From NCBI GenBank assembly GCA_948470905.1, contig CAOKQK010000003.1, forward strand, positions 34,354-98,353: a DNA stretch of 64,000 nt, given 5' to 3'. Origin of the DNA: an uncultured Lachnospiraceae bacterium. GTDB lineage: Bacteria; Bacillota; Clostridia; Lachnospirales; Lachnospiraceae. Both the position numbers and the translations under genes were made by a program. Positions 17,006 through 24,932 of the stretch are shown piece after piece; position 1 is the stretch's first letter; the number at the start of each line of letters is the position of its first letter. Below the pieces are notes generated by a model. That model did not search any database and was not told the DNA's origin. It saw only the letters and a list, made by a program, of their open reading frames with translations.

Positions 17006-17031
17006 CTGTCAAAAAGTGTACTTTTTGACAG
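17006..17031 (+). other. Right inversion site, hix-like palindrome
   Basis: Perfect 12-bp arms CTGTCAAAAAGT and ACTTTTTGACAG around central GT, followed by six T. Nine of ten core positions are shared with the left site. It could also serve as a weak terminator. Confidence 0.6.
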
Positions 17032-17068
17032 TTTTTTGGCACACGCAGGTTGAGAGAGAGTCAGAGTC

Positions 17069-18289
17069 ATGGGAGAAGGAACGGGCAGAAAGGCATTGTT
17101 TATCGCCACAGTGGGCGGCTTTATTACACAGTTTGAAATGAATAATGTCCGTATCCTGAGACAGATGGGCTATGAGGTTCATTCTGCGGCTAATCTCAGA
17201 GAACCGGTGTATTGCATGAAGGAGGGGGAGCTGGAGAAGCAGGGGATCCTCCTGCACCATGTGGATATTGCCAAATCTCCCTTCCTGTGGAGGCAGAACC
17301 TGCGCGCCCTGCGCCAGATCTGCAGGATCATCCGGGAGGAAGGGATTACGCTGATCCACTGCCATACTCCGGTGGGCGGGGTGCTGGGCAGGCTGGCGGG
17401 CATCCGGTGCAGCGGGGTGAAGGTAGTCTACACAGCTCACGGATTCCATTTTTATAAAGGAGCACCTTGGAGAAACTGGCTTTTTTATTATACAGTAGAG
17501 CGGCTGTTGGCACGTCTCACGGACTGCATCATAACGGTCAACAGGGAAGATTATGGAGAAGCCTGCGGCTTCTGGCTGCGGGAAGGGGGGATGGTGTACA
17601 GGATCCCCGGGGAAGGGCTGGATCTGGAGCGCTTTTCTTTGCGGCTGCGGAAGGGAAGGGACAGGCTGAGGAGAGAGCTGGGGATACCAGGGGATGCCTT
17701 CTTTCTGGTGTCTGTGGGGGAACTGAGCGGGAATAAGAACCACAAGGCTGCCATCAGCCTGATACCGGAGCTGCAGAAAAGACTTTTTCCGGCGAAAGTG
17801 TATTATGGCATCTGTGGGGATGGGTTCTGCCGCAGTGAGCTGGAAGGGGAAATCCTTCGGCTTGGACTGGAAGGGCAGGTGCGGATCTACGGGCATCGCC
17901 CGGATGTGGAGGAGTTCCTGGCATGTGCTGACTGCTTCCTGTTTCCGTCCATCAGGGAAGGGCTGGGAATGGCGGCTCTGGAGGCTCTTGCCATGGGAGT
18001 GCCGGTGGTGGCATCGGACAACCGGGGGACAAGGGAATATATGCAGGACGGGGTGAACGGTTTCGTGTACCGCCTGGGGGACGCAGAAGGGCTGATCCGG
18101 GGCGTGGAGCGTGTCAGCCGCATGACGGCGGGAGAGCTGGAGGCGATGGGACTGGAGGGGCGCAGGACGGCGGAGCGTTTTGGATTGGGGCATACAGACA
18201 GGATCATGAGGGATGTTTACCGGAGAGTGTGCAGGGAGGTATGTTCCGCGGTGGAAGATTCGGGGAAGGTGAGGCAGGGAAACAGATGA
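17069..18289 (+). CDS. Glycosyltransferase family 4
   Basis: A 406-residue GT-B retaining glycosyltransferase. The N-terminal Rossmann half starts ALFIATVGGFITQFEMNNV and includes IHCHTPVGGVLGRLAG. The nucleotide-sugar-binding half has the EGLGMAALEALAMGVPVVASD motif (EX7E type) near residue 296. It resembles enzymes that add an early sugar to lipid-linked surface glycans. It is the first gene after the invertible segment (38 bp from the right site), so it is the likely first target of the switch. The ribosome binding site before ATG 17069 is weak (GAGAGAG eight bases upstream). Its stop overlaps the next start (ATGA). Confidence 0.88.
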   Translation: MGEGTGRKALFIATVGGFITQFEMNNVRILRQMGYEVHSAANLREPVYCMKEGELEKQGILLHHVDIAKSPFLWRQNLRALRQICRIIREEGITLIHCHTPVGGVLGRLAGIRCSGVKVVYTAHGFHFYKGAPWRNWLFYYTVERLLARLTDCIITVNREDYGEACGFWLREGGMVYRIPGEGLDLERFSLRLRKGRDRLRRELGIPGDAFFLVSVGELSGNKNHKAAISLIPELQKRLFPAKVYYGICGDGFCRSELEGEILRLGLEGQVRIYGHRPDVEEFLACADCFLFPSIREGLGMAALEALAMGVPVVASDNRGTREYMQDGVNGFVYRLGDAEGLIRGVERVSRMTAGELEAMGLEGRRTAERFGLGHTDRIMRDVYRRVCREVCSAVEDSGKVRQGNR

Positions 18290-19161
18290 GCGTGCCAAAG
18301 ATCAGTGTGGTCATGAGTACATATGACCCTTCCGGGGACAGGGGGATCCGGGAGGCAGTGCGTTCGGTGCTGTGGCAGACATACGGGGATTTTGAGTTTC
18401 TGATCTGCGATGACGGTTCCGGGGAGGAAGGCGCAGCGCTCCTGGAGGAACTGGCGGCAGGGGACAGAAGGATACGTCTCTTGAGGAACCGTGAGAGGAT
18501 GGGGCTTGCTTATGGGCTGAACCGCTGTATCAGTGAGGCTCGGGGAAGCTGCCTGGCACGGATGGACGATGACGATATCTGTCTGCCGGAGCGGTTCCGG
18601 CTGCAGCTGGAATATCTGGAAGGACACCCGGAGGCAGGCTTTGTCGGATGCAACGCGAAGCTGATGGGGCAGGGGCGCATATGGGGGAGCCGTCAGATGC
18701 CGGAAAGACCCCAAAAAAAGGATTTCCTCAGGTATTCCCCCTATATCCATCCGACGGTGATGTTCCGGAGGGAGGTCTTCCAGGGACGGGAGGGCTATCG
18801 TGAGGGCACTGTGCGGGGGGAGGATCTGGAGCTGTTCATGCGCCTGGCGTGGGAAGGCGTGCAGGGAGTGAACCTGCAGCAAGAGCTGTTCTGCTACAGG
18901 GAGGAGAGGGATTCCTACCAGAGGAGGACGGTAAAGTCGCGCCTGGATGAGGTGGGAATTCGCTACAGGGGCTATGAGAGGCTGGGAATTCTGTTCCCGG
19001 CGGGGTGGCTGTGTGCCCTGAGACCGCTGGCAGCGGCATGTGTGCCGTCTGGCATACTGTACAGGCTCAGGAGCGGCAGGGACGCGGGACGGGATATAGC
19101 GCAGGGCGCGACGCAGGGGCGGGATATAGCGCAAGGCAGGGACGCAGGAGCCGGGATATAG
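18286..19161 (+). CDS. Glycosyltransferase family 2
   Basis: A 291-residue GT-A inverting glycosyltransferase of the type that extends surface polysaccharides at the membrane inner face. Seen: ISVVMSTYDPSG at the start, FLICDDGSGEEG, and the metal-binding ARMDDDDICLPERF. The ATG at 18286 overlaps the previous stop, so the pair is translationally coupled. The last 25 or so residues (GRDAGRDIAQG repeats) are encoded by a 30-bp minisatellite that runs past the stop, so the natural C-terminus has probably been replaced or lengthened by the repeat. Catalytic parts are unaffected. Confidence 0.88.
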   Translation: MSVPKISVVMSTYDPSGDRGIREAVRSVLWQTYGDFEFLICDDGSGEEGAALLEELAAGDRRIRLLRNRERMGLAYGLNRCISEARGSCLARMDDDDICLPERFRLQLEYLEGHPEAGFVGCNAKLMGQGRIWGSRQMPERPQKKDFLRYSPYIHPTVMFRREVFQGREGYREGTVRGEDLELFMRLAWEGVQGVNLQQELFCYREERDSYQRRTVKSRLDEVGIRYRGYERLGILFPAGWLCALRPLAAACVPSGILYRLRSGRDAGRDIAQGATQGRDIAQGRDAGAGI

Positions 19162-19198
19162 CGCAAGGCAGGGACGCAGGGCGGGATACGACGCAGGG
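19091..19198 (+). repeat. 30-bp minisatellite at the end of the GT2 gene
   Basis: Four units starting GGGATA at 19091, 19121, 19153 and 19183 (spacing 30, 32, 30), each containing GCGCA(A/G)GG and GACGCAGG. The array encodes the tail of the glycosyltransferase and reaches the start of the next gene. Confidence 0.75.
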
Positions 19199-19245
19199 TG
19201 AATCCGCATAGGCTGACAAGCCAAAATGGAAGTTTACACTACGGC

Positions 19246-20703
19246 ATGTTAATAGTACGGGAGAAAACAAAGGGCATGAGGCAGGGGACAGCACAGAGGA
19301 TAAGAAAAGAGAAAGAAAATGAGCAGAGGCTGGAGGCATACCGCCGCCTGTCAGGAAGGGACAGCCGGGTGCGGACTCTGTCAGAGAATCTGTATCGTGA
19401 GATGTCAGAAACAGGGGATGACCCTGCCCTGCGAACGGCAGCCAGCTTTGTCCTGGCGCCGGTGCTGTGCATGTATGTAGGCTGGGTGCTGAGGGAAGCG
19501 GTACGCCAGGGGAAAAAGAGGCTTTATTTCCTTGCGCGTGACGGCTACCAGATGTATCAGGTGGCAAGGATCCTGTGCAGGGAACGGGGACTGCCCATAG
19601 AGTGCAGATATCTGTACTGTTCCAGGTACGCCCTGCGGACGGCGGAGTACCACCTGCTGAAGAAAGAATGTCTGGACCTGATCTGCCTGGACGGCATGGA
19701 AGTGACGTTTTCCAAGCTGGTGGAGCGCGCAGGGCTGGGAAGGGAAAGGGTATGGGAGGTCGCAGGGCTGACGGGCTGGAAAGGGGATGTGGACAGGCCC
19801 CTGGGAGCCAGACAGTTGAGGGAGATGAAGGACTGGCTGTATGGGTGCAGAGAGTTCCTGGAGCTGGTCTGGAGTGCTTCAGAAGAACGTTTCCCTCTGG
19901 TAGGAGGCTACTTGAGACAGGAGGGGCTGACGGAGCCGGTGAGCTGGGCATTGGTGGACAGCGGCTGGACAGGAAGCCTCCAGAGGAGTTTTCTGCACCT
20001 GCTGGGAGCCATGGGCTGCCAGAGAAAGGTGGAGGGATATTACTTTGGCATGTATGAGTACCCCCGGGACATGGCAAGGGAGCAGTATCACCCATGGCTA
20101 TTCTCCCCGGAAGATGGTCTGAGGCGCATGGCAGCTTTCAATAACAATCTTTTTGAGGGCATCTTCAGCGCTCCGGAAGGGATGACAGTGGGTTATGGCA
20201 TCCGGGACGGGAGGTACGTGCCAGTGCTGGCGAACGTATCGGGGGAGTATGGGGACAGGGTCAATGCATGCGGAAAGTATCTGCAAAGCTATGCGCAGAA
20301 GCTGGGTGCAGGAAGCTCTCAGAGGGCGGGAGGCATTTTGGGAGACAGGGCGCTCGCCTCCAGGCTCCTTCGCCCCCTGATGTGCAGCCCAACCTTTGGG
20401 GAGGCGGTATATTTTGGAGCTTCCAGGTTTTGGGATGATGTGACAGGGGAGGAAGGAAGGCCTCTGGCATCAGTACAGACGGCGAGAGTACTGCGGGAGG
20501 GGAGGCTGATGCGGCGGGTGTTGGGGCGCCTCCGCAGGGCTTCCGGAGGGAAGGTCCAGAACGCCTGGCAGGAAGGAAGCGCGGTGCTGTCCGGGGAGAG
20601 GAAGGAGCTGTGGCACAGCCGGGTATATTGGTATGTCCTGTGTGTGAGGAGGCGCTGGAAGGCGAAGAAAACAGCACTTCGCCGAAGGAAGGCACTGATG
20701 TAA
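19246..20703 (+). CDS. COG5610-type protein, C-terminal module only
   Basis: A roughly 485-residue protein matching the C-terminal half of the HAD-containing protein at 42501. Shared landmarks are KRLYFLARDGYQMYQVARIL versus EKLLFLSRDGDILKQAYDYL, and WALVDSGWTGSLQRSF versus AVVDIGWAGSGALAL. The N-terminal HAD phosphatase half is absent. Members occur in capsule and O-antigen loci; the activity of this half is unknown. The start is uncertain because GTG 19198 lies in the minisatellite and the ATGs at 19246 and 19276 lack good ribosome binding sites. Part of the glycan operon. Confidence 0.7.
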   Translation: MLIVREKTKGMRQGTAQRIRKEKENEQRLEAYRRLSGRDSRVRTLSENLYREMSETGDDPALRTAASFVLAPVLCMYVGWVLREAVRQGKKRLYFLARDGYQMYQVARILCRERGLPIECRYLYCSRYALRTAEYHLLKKECLDLICLDGMEVTFSKLVERAGLGRERVWEVAGLTGWKGDVDRPLGARQLREMKDWLYGCREFLELVWSASEERFPLVGGYLRQEGLTEPVSWALVDSGWTGSLQRSFLHLLGAMGCQRKVEGYYFGMYEYPRDMAREQYHPWLFSPEDGLRRMAAFNNNLFEGIFSAPEGMTVGYGIRDGRYVPVLANVSGEYGDRVNACGKYLQSYAQKLGAGSSQRAGGILGDRALASRLLRPLMCSPTFGEAVYFGASRFWDDVTGEEGRPLASVQTARVLREGRLMRRVLGRLRRASGGKVQNAWQEGSAVLSGERKELWHSRVYWYVLCVRRRWKAKKTALRRRKALM

Positions 20704-20759
20704 TGCAGTAAGCGCAGGGGACAGGAACTATAATTTTCTGGCCGACAACAAGGAGGGAG

Positions 20760-21542
20760 ATGCAGAAAGTGAGAGATACAGACAGGCTCAGACAGTACCT
20801 GTTCGTGATTCGTGAGCTGGTAGCCAGGGAGATCAAGAGAAAATATGCCAGGTCCTATCTTGGGATTGTGTGGAGCGTGCTGAACCCGCTGCTGACTATG
20901 GCGGTCATGTCCATGATCTTTTCCACTATCTTCCGGAGGAACATAGAGAATTTCCCGGTGTATTACCTGACAGGGAGTATCTTCTGGTCCCTGTTCACAG
21001 GGGCGACCAATGCGGCGCTGACGGCCATGGTGGACAACAAGAATCTGTTGATGAAGGTAAAGCTGCCCATGATGGTATTTCCACTGTCCAGGTGCTGCAC
21101 GGCACTGATGAACTTTGGGTATTCCATGGCAGCCTATGTAGTCATCCTGGCGGTGTTCCGGATACGGCCAAATGTGACGATGCCCCTGTTTTTTGTATGT
21201 GCCGCAGGGATGTTCCTGTTCTCGGTGGGGCTGGGCTGCTTTTTGTCGGTCCTGTACGTGCTGTTCGGGGACATTAAGCACCTGTACTCGGTGCTGCTGA
21301 CCATCTGGATGTACCTTTCGGCGGTCTTCTATCCGGTGGAGAGCACCTCGCCCGCCATGCAGGAGGTGATTGTCCGTAACCCTGTGTACAATTATATCGC
21401 CTGTGCCAGGCAGTGTGTGCTGGAGGGGCAGCCTCCTACGGCGGAGCAATGGGCGAGGATGTTTATCTGGAGCGTGGGAGTCTACATTCTGGGGCAGATA
21501 TTTTTTGACCGGATGCGGAACCGGGTGCTGCAGAAGGTATAA
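20760..21542 (+). CDS. ABC-2 type polysaccharide exporter permease (Wzm/TagG-like)
   Basis: A 260-residue membrane permease that, with the ATPase encoded next, exports a lipid-linked glycan or teichoic-acid-like polymer. The N-terminal amphipathic region LVAREIKRKYARSYLGIVWSVLNPLLTMAV is diagnostic for the Wzm/TagG family; six hydrophobic segments follow, with the conserved FPLSRCCTALMNF loop and LSAVFYPVE. ATG 20760 has AGGAGG very close (3 nt); a GTG nine bases on (VRDTDR) is a reasonable alternative. The motif set makes the export role secure; the polymer is unknown. Confidence 0.9.
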   Translation: MQKVRDTDRLRQYLFVIRELVAREIKRKYARSYLGIVWSVLNPLLTMAVMSMIFSTIFRRNIENFPVYYLTGSIFWSLFTGATNAALTAMVDNKNLLMKVKLPMMVFPLSRCCTALMNFGYSMAAYVVILAVFRIRPNVTMPLFFVCAAGMFLFSVGLGCFLSVLYVLFGDIKHLYSVLLTIWMYLSAVFYPVESTSPAMQEVIVRNPVYNYIACARQCVLEGQPPTAEQWARMFIWSVGVYILGQIFFDRMRNRVLQKV

Positions 21543-21660
21543 CATTACAATGGTCACAGAAGGTCAGCTGCGGGAACCGTGCCGGAAAACAGAAAATCGG
21601 CTGGGGGACCATGCCGGAAAAGCAGCATGGCAGAGGCAGAAACGGGCTGGGAGGCAGGAA

Positions 21661-22719
21661 GTGAGGAAAGACAGTAATAGGAAGGACAGCGGGGAAAAGA
21701 AATGTAGGAAAAAGGGAGATAAGAGAACAGGCTTCCTGCTGCCATTGGGATGCCTGCTCCTGCTTACGCAGGCGCTGCTCCCGGTGGAAGCGGCAGGGCA
21801 GCAGCCTGTGGAGGAATTCCAGACCCCGGGTACGGGGCCCGGGGAGCAGGCGCTGCTGGCTGTGGGGACGGTTCTCACGGCATTGCTCCTGGTGTCCTAT
21901 GTCATTTTTATGATCAGAAAGGGGTGCAGGGAGAGGAAAAACATGGCTGTGGAGGAAGAAGGGCTGAGGCTCATCCAGTCCGAGGACACTGTCATCCGTG
22001 TGTCAGGAGTGGCCATGAAGTTCCGTATGGCAAAGGACGAGGCATCCAGCCTGAAGGAATATCTGATCCGTGCCCTCAAACACCGGAATCAGTATACCTG
22101 GCTCACAGCCCTGGACAACATCAGCTTTGAGGTCAGGCAGGGGGATGTGCTGGGGATCATTGGGACCAACGGTTCCGGAAAGAGTACCCTGTTAAAAATT
22201 GTTTCAGGCACCCTGCTGCCCACCAAAGGCGCAGTGCAGGTGGACCGGGGCAAGGTGCAGATGCTGACTCTGGGGACAGGGTTTGACATGGAGCTTACCG
22301 CCCGGGAGAACGTGTATCTGAACGGCTCCATCATCGGTTACACCAGGGAGTACATAGACGAGAAATATGAGGACATCGTGCGCTTTGCGGAGCTGGAAGG
22401 CTTCATGGACGAGCGGATGAAAAACTTTTCATCAGGGATGGTTTCCCGCCTGGGTTTTGCCATTGCCACCATGCGGGATACGCCGGACATATTGATCCTG
22501 GACGAGGTGCTCTCCGTGGGCGACACTTTTTTTCAGAAAAAAAGCATGAAAAGGATCCGGGAGATGATCCATGGGGGAGCCACGGTACTGATCGTGTCTC
22601 ATTCCATGGGCACCATCCGCAACAACTGCAGCAAGGTGCTGTGGATTGAAAAAGGGAAGCTGCAGATGATCGGGGACCCGAAGGAAGTATGTACAGCCTA
22701 TGAGAAACATCAGGGTTAA
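21661..22719 (+). CDS. ABC exporter ATPase (Wzt/TagH-like) with N-terminal membrane extension
   Basis: The C-terminal 258 residues are a standard glycan-export ATPase: Walker A GTNGSGKST, signature FSSGM and Walker B ILILDEVLSVGD, with no carbohydrate-binding C-terminal domain. The frame is open upstream, and a GTG at 21661 with GGGAGG six bases before it would add about 94 residues: a basic N-terminus, a signal-like hydrophobic stretch (FLLPLGCLLLLTQALLPVEA), a short outside loop and a second helix (LLAVGTVLTALLLVSYVIF). ATG 21943 also has a good site (GGAGAGG), so a short cytoplasmic form could be made as well. ATG 21550 is a weaker start. The anchor is unusual for this family. Confidence 0.85.
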   Translation: MRKDSNRKDSGEKKCRKKGDKRTGFLLPLGCLLLLTQALLPVEAAGQQPVEEFQTPGTGPGEQALLAVGTVLTALLLVSYVIFMIRKGCRERKNMAVEEEGLRLIQSEDTVIRVSGVAMKFRMAKDEASSLKEYLIRALKHRNQYTWLTALDNISFEVRQGDVLGIIGTNGSGKSTLLKIVSGTLLPTKGAVQVDRGKVQMLTLGTGFDMELTARENVYLNGSIIGYTREYIDEKYEDIVRFAELEGFMDERMKNFSSGMVSRLGFAIATMRDTPDILILDEVLSVGDTFFQKKSMKRIREMIHGGATVLIVSHSMGTIRNNCSKVLWIEKGKLQMIGDPKEVCTAYEKHQG

Positions 22720-22744
22720 GAACAGCATTTGAGGGAGGAAGCAT

Positions 22745-23443
22745 ATGAGAAAAAAATTAGTGGCAATGATCCCGGCAAGGCTGGGTTCTAAGAGGATACC
22801 CAAAAAGAATATCCGCTATATGGGAGACAAGCCCCTGATCCTGTATCCCATAGAGCTGGCGCTGTCTGTGGAGCGGTTTGAGAGCATCTGGCTCAACACG
22901 GAGAGTGAAGAACTGGGGAAGGCGGCCGAAAGGGCAGGAATCGGCTTTCACAGACGACCCCGGGAGCTGGCAGGCGATCAGGCGACAAACAGGGAGTTTA
23001 CTTATGAATTCCTGCAGAAGCATCCGTGCGATTATGTGGTGATGGTCAATCCCACTTCCCCGCTTCTGAGAAAAGAGACAATGGAGGGCTTCCTGAATTA
23101 TCTGGAAGAAAATGATTTTGACACAGTGCTCTCGGTCATTTCCGAGAAGGAAGAAACCTTTTACAGAGGAGAGCCCCTGAATTTCTCACTGGAGAGAAAA
23201 GTAAACAGCCAGCAGCTGGAACCTGTGGAAAAGATAGTGTGGGCGCTGACGGCATGGAAAAGGGAAACTTTTCTCCGACTGCAGCAGAGGGGCGTCAACC
23301 CGGTGTTTGGCGGGAAATTGGGCAGGTTCCCCATACCGAAGGATGAATCCTGTGATCTCGACACGCCGGAGGACTGGAAGATTGCGGAAGGGATACTTAT
23401 GTCAAGGATAAATAATTTTGAAGAAAGGTACATGGAACTATGA
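22745..23443 (+). CDS. CMP-sugar cytidylyltransferase (NeuA/KdsB-like)
   Basis: A 232-residue nucleotidyltransferase activating an acidic sugar or similar compound with CTP. The signature MIPARLGSKRIPKKNIRYMGDKPLI binds CTP; VVMVNPTSPLLRKETM and the terminal DLDTPEDWKIAEG are also standard. ATG 22745 is preceded by GAGGGAGGAA. No NeuB- or KdsA-type synthase is in the window, so the sugar is not necessarily sialic acid or Kdo. Its stop overlaps the start of the SIS gene (ATGA). Confidence 0.88.
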   Translation: MRKKLVAMIPARLGSKRIPKKNIRYMGDKPLILYPIELALSVERFESIWLNTESEELGKAAERAGIGFHRRPRELAGDQATNREFTYEFLQKHPCDYVVMVNPTSPLLRKETMEGFLNYLEENDFDTVLSVISEKEETFYRGEPLNFSLERKVNSQQLEPVEKIVWALTAWKRETFLRLQQRGVNPVFGGKLGRFPIPKDESCDLDTPEDWKIAEGILMSRINNFEERYMEL

Positions 23444-24033
23444 TTTTAGAGGGTTATTCAGCAGCCTATTATAAAGGTGTCGCAGCAGGTCTTGGCAATA
23501 TGATCGTCACGGATACACAGGGCAGCGTCCTGGACGCGGATGAAGCGCTGGCAGGATGGGCTGACAAGTGCGAGGAAATAAAACGGAACAGAGGCTTTTT
23601 CTTCTTCTGCGGAAATGGAGCCAGTGCTACCATCGCGGAACATATGTCACATGACTGCTTTCAGAATGCGGACTTCCTGACGGCAACCTGTTCTGAGACT
23701 TCCCATATCACAGCAATCAGCAATGATATATCTTACGAAGATGTATTCGCCTACCGCATCGGCAAAATGCTCAGGGCGGGTGACATGCTGATAACCATCT
23801 CGTCTTCCGGCAATTCGCCCAATGTGGTCAAAGCGATCAGCACGGCAAAGAGACAGGGGGTCTTTGTTGTGACCTTATCCGGGAAAAAACAAGACAACAG
23901 ATCCCGCCATATGGGGGATTTAAATTTCTATGTCCCGCTGGAGACTTATGGGATGGTGGAATCTGCCCATGCAGTGCTGATCCACTGCTGGCTTGATATA
24001 TATCTGGACAAATATATGGGGGGGAGACATTGA
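23440..24033 (+). CDS. SIS-domain isomerase, phosphoheptose isomerase (GmhA)-like
   Basis: A 197-residue sugar-phosphate isomerase of the GmhA type: FFFFCGNGASATIAEHMSHD, TAISNDISYEDVFAYRI, the phosphosugar loop ITISSSGNSPNVVKAI, and a C-terminal HAVLIHCWLDIY helix. GmhA converts sedoheptulose 7-phosphate to D-glycero-D-manno-heptose 7-phosphate; a heptose or related sugar in the glycan is plausible but no dedicated heptose kinase/guanylyltransferase (HddA/HddC) was recognised. Coupled to the cytidylyltransferase upstream and the dehydrogenase downstream. A run of seven G lies just before its stop. Confidence 0.85.
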   Translation: MILEGYSAAYYKGVAAGLGNMIVTDTQGSVLDADEALAGWADKCEEIKRNRGFFFFCGNGASATIAEHMSHDCFQNADFLTATCSETSHITAISNDISYEDVFAYRIGKMLRAGDMLITISSSGNSPNVVKAISTAKRQGVFVVTLSGKKQDNRSRHMGDLNFYVPLETYGMVESAHAVLIHCWLDIYLDKYMGGRH

Positions 24034-24932
24034 TGAAGGTTGTAGTGGGAGCATCTTCTTTTGCGGATGCAGGGGACCAGGCGCTTAACATGCTGCTGGA
24101 GCGTGGGATAGAGGTTGTGCAAAATCCCTATGGGAGAAAGATGAGTGAGGAGGAGATCATCCGCCATCTCCAGGGAGCGGACGGGCTGCTGGCAGGGCTT
24201 GAACCGCTGACAGACCATGTCTTTGCAAATGCGCCGCAGCTGAAGGCGATAGCAAGGATCGGGATCGGAATGGACAATGTGGACTGCGAGGCTGCAAAGC
24301 AGAGAGGGATCAGGGTATCCAACACACCGGACGCGCCCACGGCTGCAGTGGCGGAGATGGCGCTGGCGGCTCTGCTTGCCATGGGACACGAGATCATAGC
24401 CTGCAATGCGGATGTGCATAACAGAATCTGGAAAAAGAGGATCGGCTTTTCCCTGGACGGATTGAATGTACTGCTGATTGGATATGGGAGGATCGGGAGA
24501 AAAGTTGCGGATCATCTGCGGCATTTCGGCAGCAATATCTTTCTGTATGACCCGTACCTGCCGGAGCTTTCCGAAGACAGCCTGGAGGGAGCGCTGGCGA
24601 AGGCGGATGTGGTCACGCTTCACGCCTCCGGGAAAAAGGAGATCCTGACTGCGGAATGCTTTGGCGCAATGAGGGATGGGGTAGTCCTGATGAACTGTTC
24701 CAGGGGAGCGTTGATCAACGAGGAGGCATTGTACAACAGCTTAAAGAGCGGAAAAGTCTCAAAATACTGGGGAGACGTCTTCTGGGAAGAACCCTACCAG
24801 GGGAAACTTCTGGAATGTGAGAATGCAATCCTTACCCCCCATATATCAACCTACAACAGCCTCTGCAGAAGGACCATGGAGACAGAGGCGGTGATAAATA
24901 TCCTGGAGGACCTGGGCTGTGGAAATGATTAA
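24033..24932 (+). CDS. D-2-hydroxyacid dehydrogenase (phosphoglycerate dehydrogenase-like)
   Basis: A 299-residue NAD-dependent dehydrogenase. NAD fold LLIGYGRIGRKVADHLRHFG, catalytic Arg region VVLMNCSRGALINEEAL and His in ILTPHIS are present, and IARIGIGMDNVD is conserved in the substrate domain. No ACT regulatory domain, so housekeeping serine synthesis is less likely than a role in making a precursor for the glycan. ATG 24033 shares a base with the preceding stop and has a GGGGGGAG site; a TTG one codon earlier is unlikely. Confidence 0.85.
   Translation: MKVVVGASSFADAGDQALNMLLERGIEVVQNPYGRKMSEEEIIRHLQGADGLLAGLEPLTDHVFANAPQLKAIARIGIGMDNVDCEAAKQRGIRVSNTPDAPTAAVAEMALAALLAMGHEIIACNADVHNRIWKKRIGFSLDGLNVLLIGYGRIGRKVADHLRHFGSNIFLYDPYLPELSEDSLEGALAKADVVTLHASGKKEILTAECFGAMRDGVVLMNCSRGALINEEALYNSLKSGKVSKYWGDVFWEEPYQGKLLECENAILTPHISTYNSLCRRTMETEAVINILEDLGCGND

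Larger units (their letters stand above)
16784..17031. other. Putative invertible promoter segment controlling the glycan locus
   Basis: Two related palindromes, at 16784-16807 and 17006-17031, have cores AAAAAGT-NN-ACTTTTT with central dinucleotides AC and GT. Read by strand exchange, they are in inverted orientation. The 198 bp between them carry a leftward promoter (16825-16853) and a rightward terminator (16889-16925), with no coding sequence. As written, the promoter points away from the glycosyltransferase genes and the terminator blocks entry. After inversion the -10 would lie near 16984-16989, firing toward the start codon at 17069. That function is inference; the sites and signals are seen. 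Confidence 0.6.

Noticed and set aside
16784-17031. Reading the two palindromes simply as ordinary terminators
   Set aside because: Their stems are almost all A/T, the left one has no T-tract, and the two share a core with each other and with hix half-sites. A dual role of the right one cannot be excluded.
17009-18298. 429-codon minus-strand frame opposite the GT4 gene
   Set aside because: Pro/His/Gln-rich shadow typical of antisense reading in a GC-rich gene.
19091-19198. CRISPR-like array
   Set aside because: Units are contiguous with no unique spacers of constant length; it is a tandem minisatellite and no cas gene is present.
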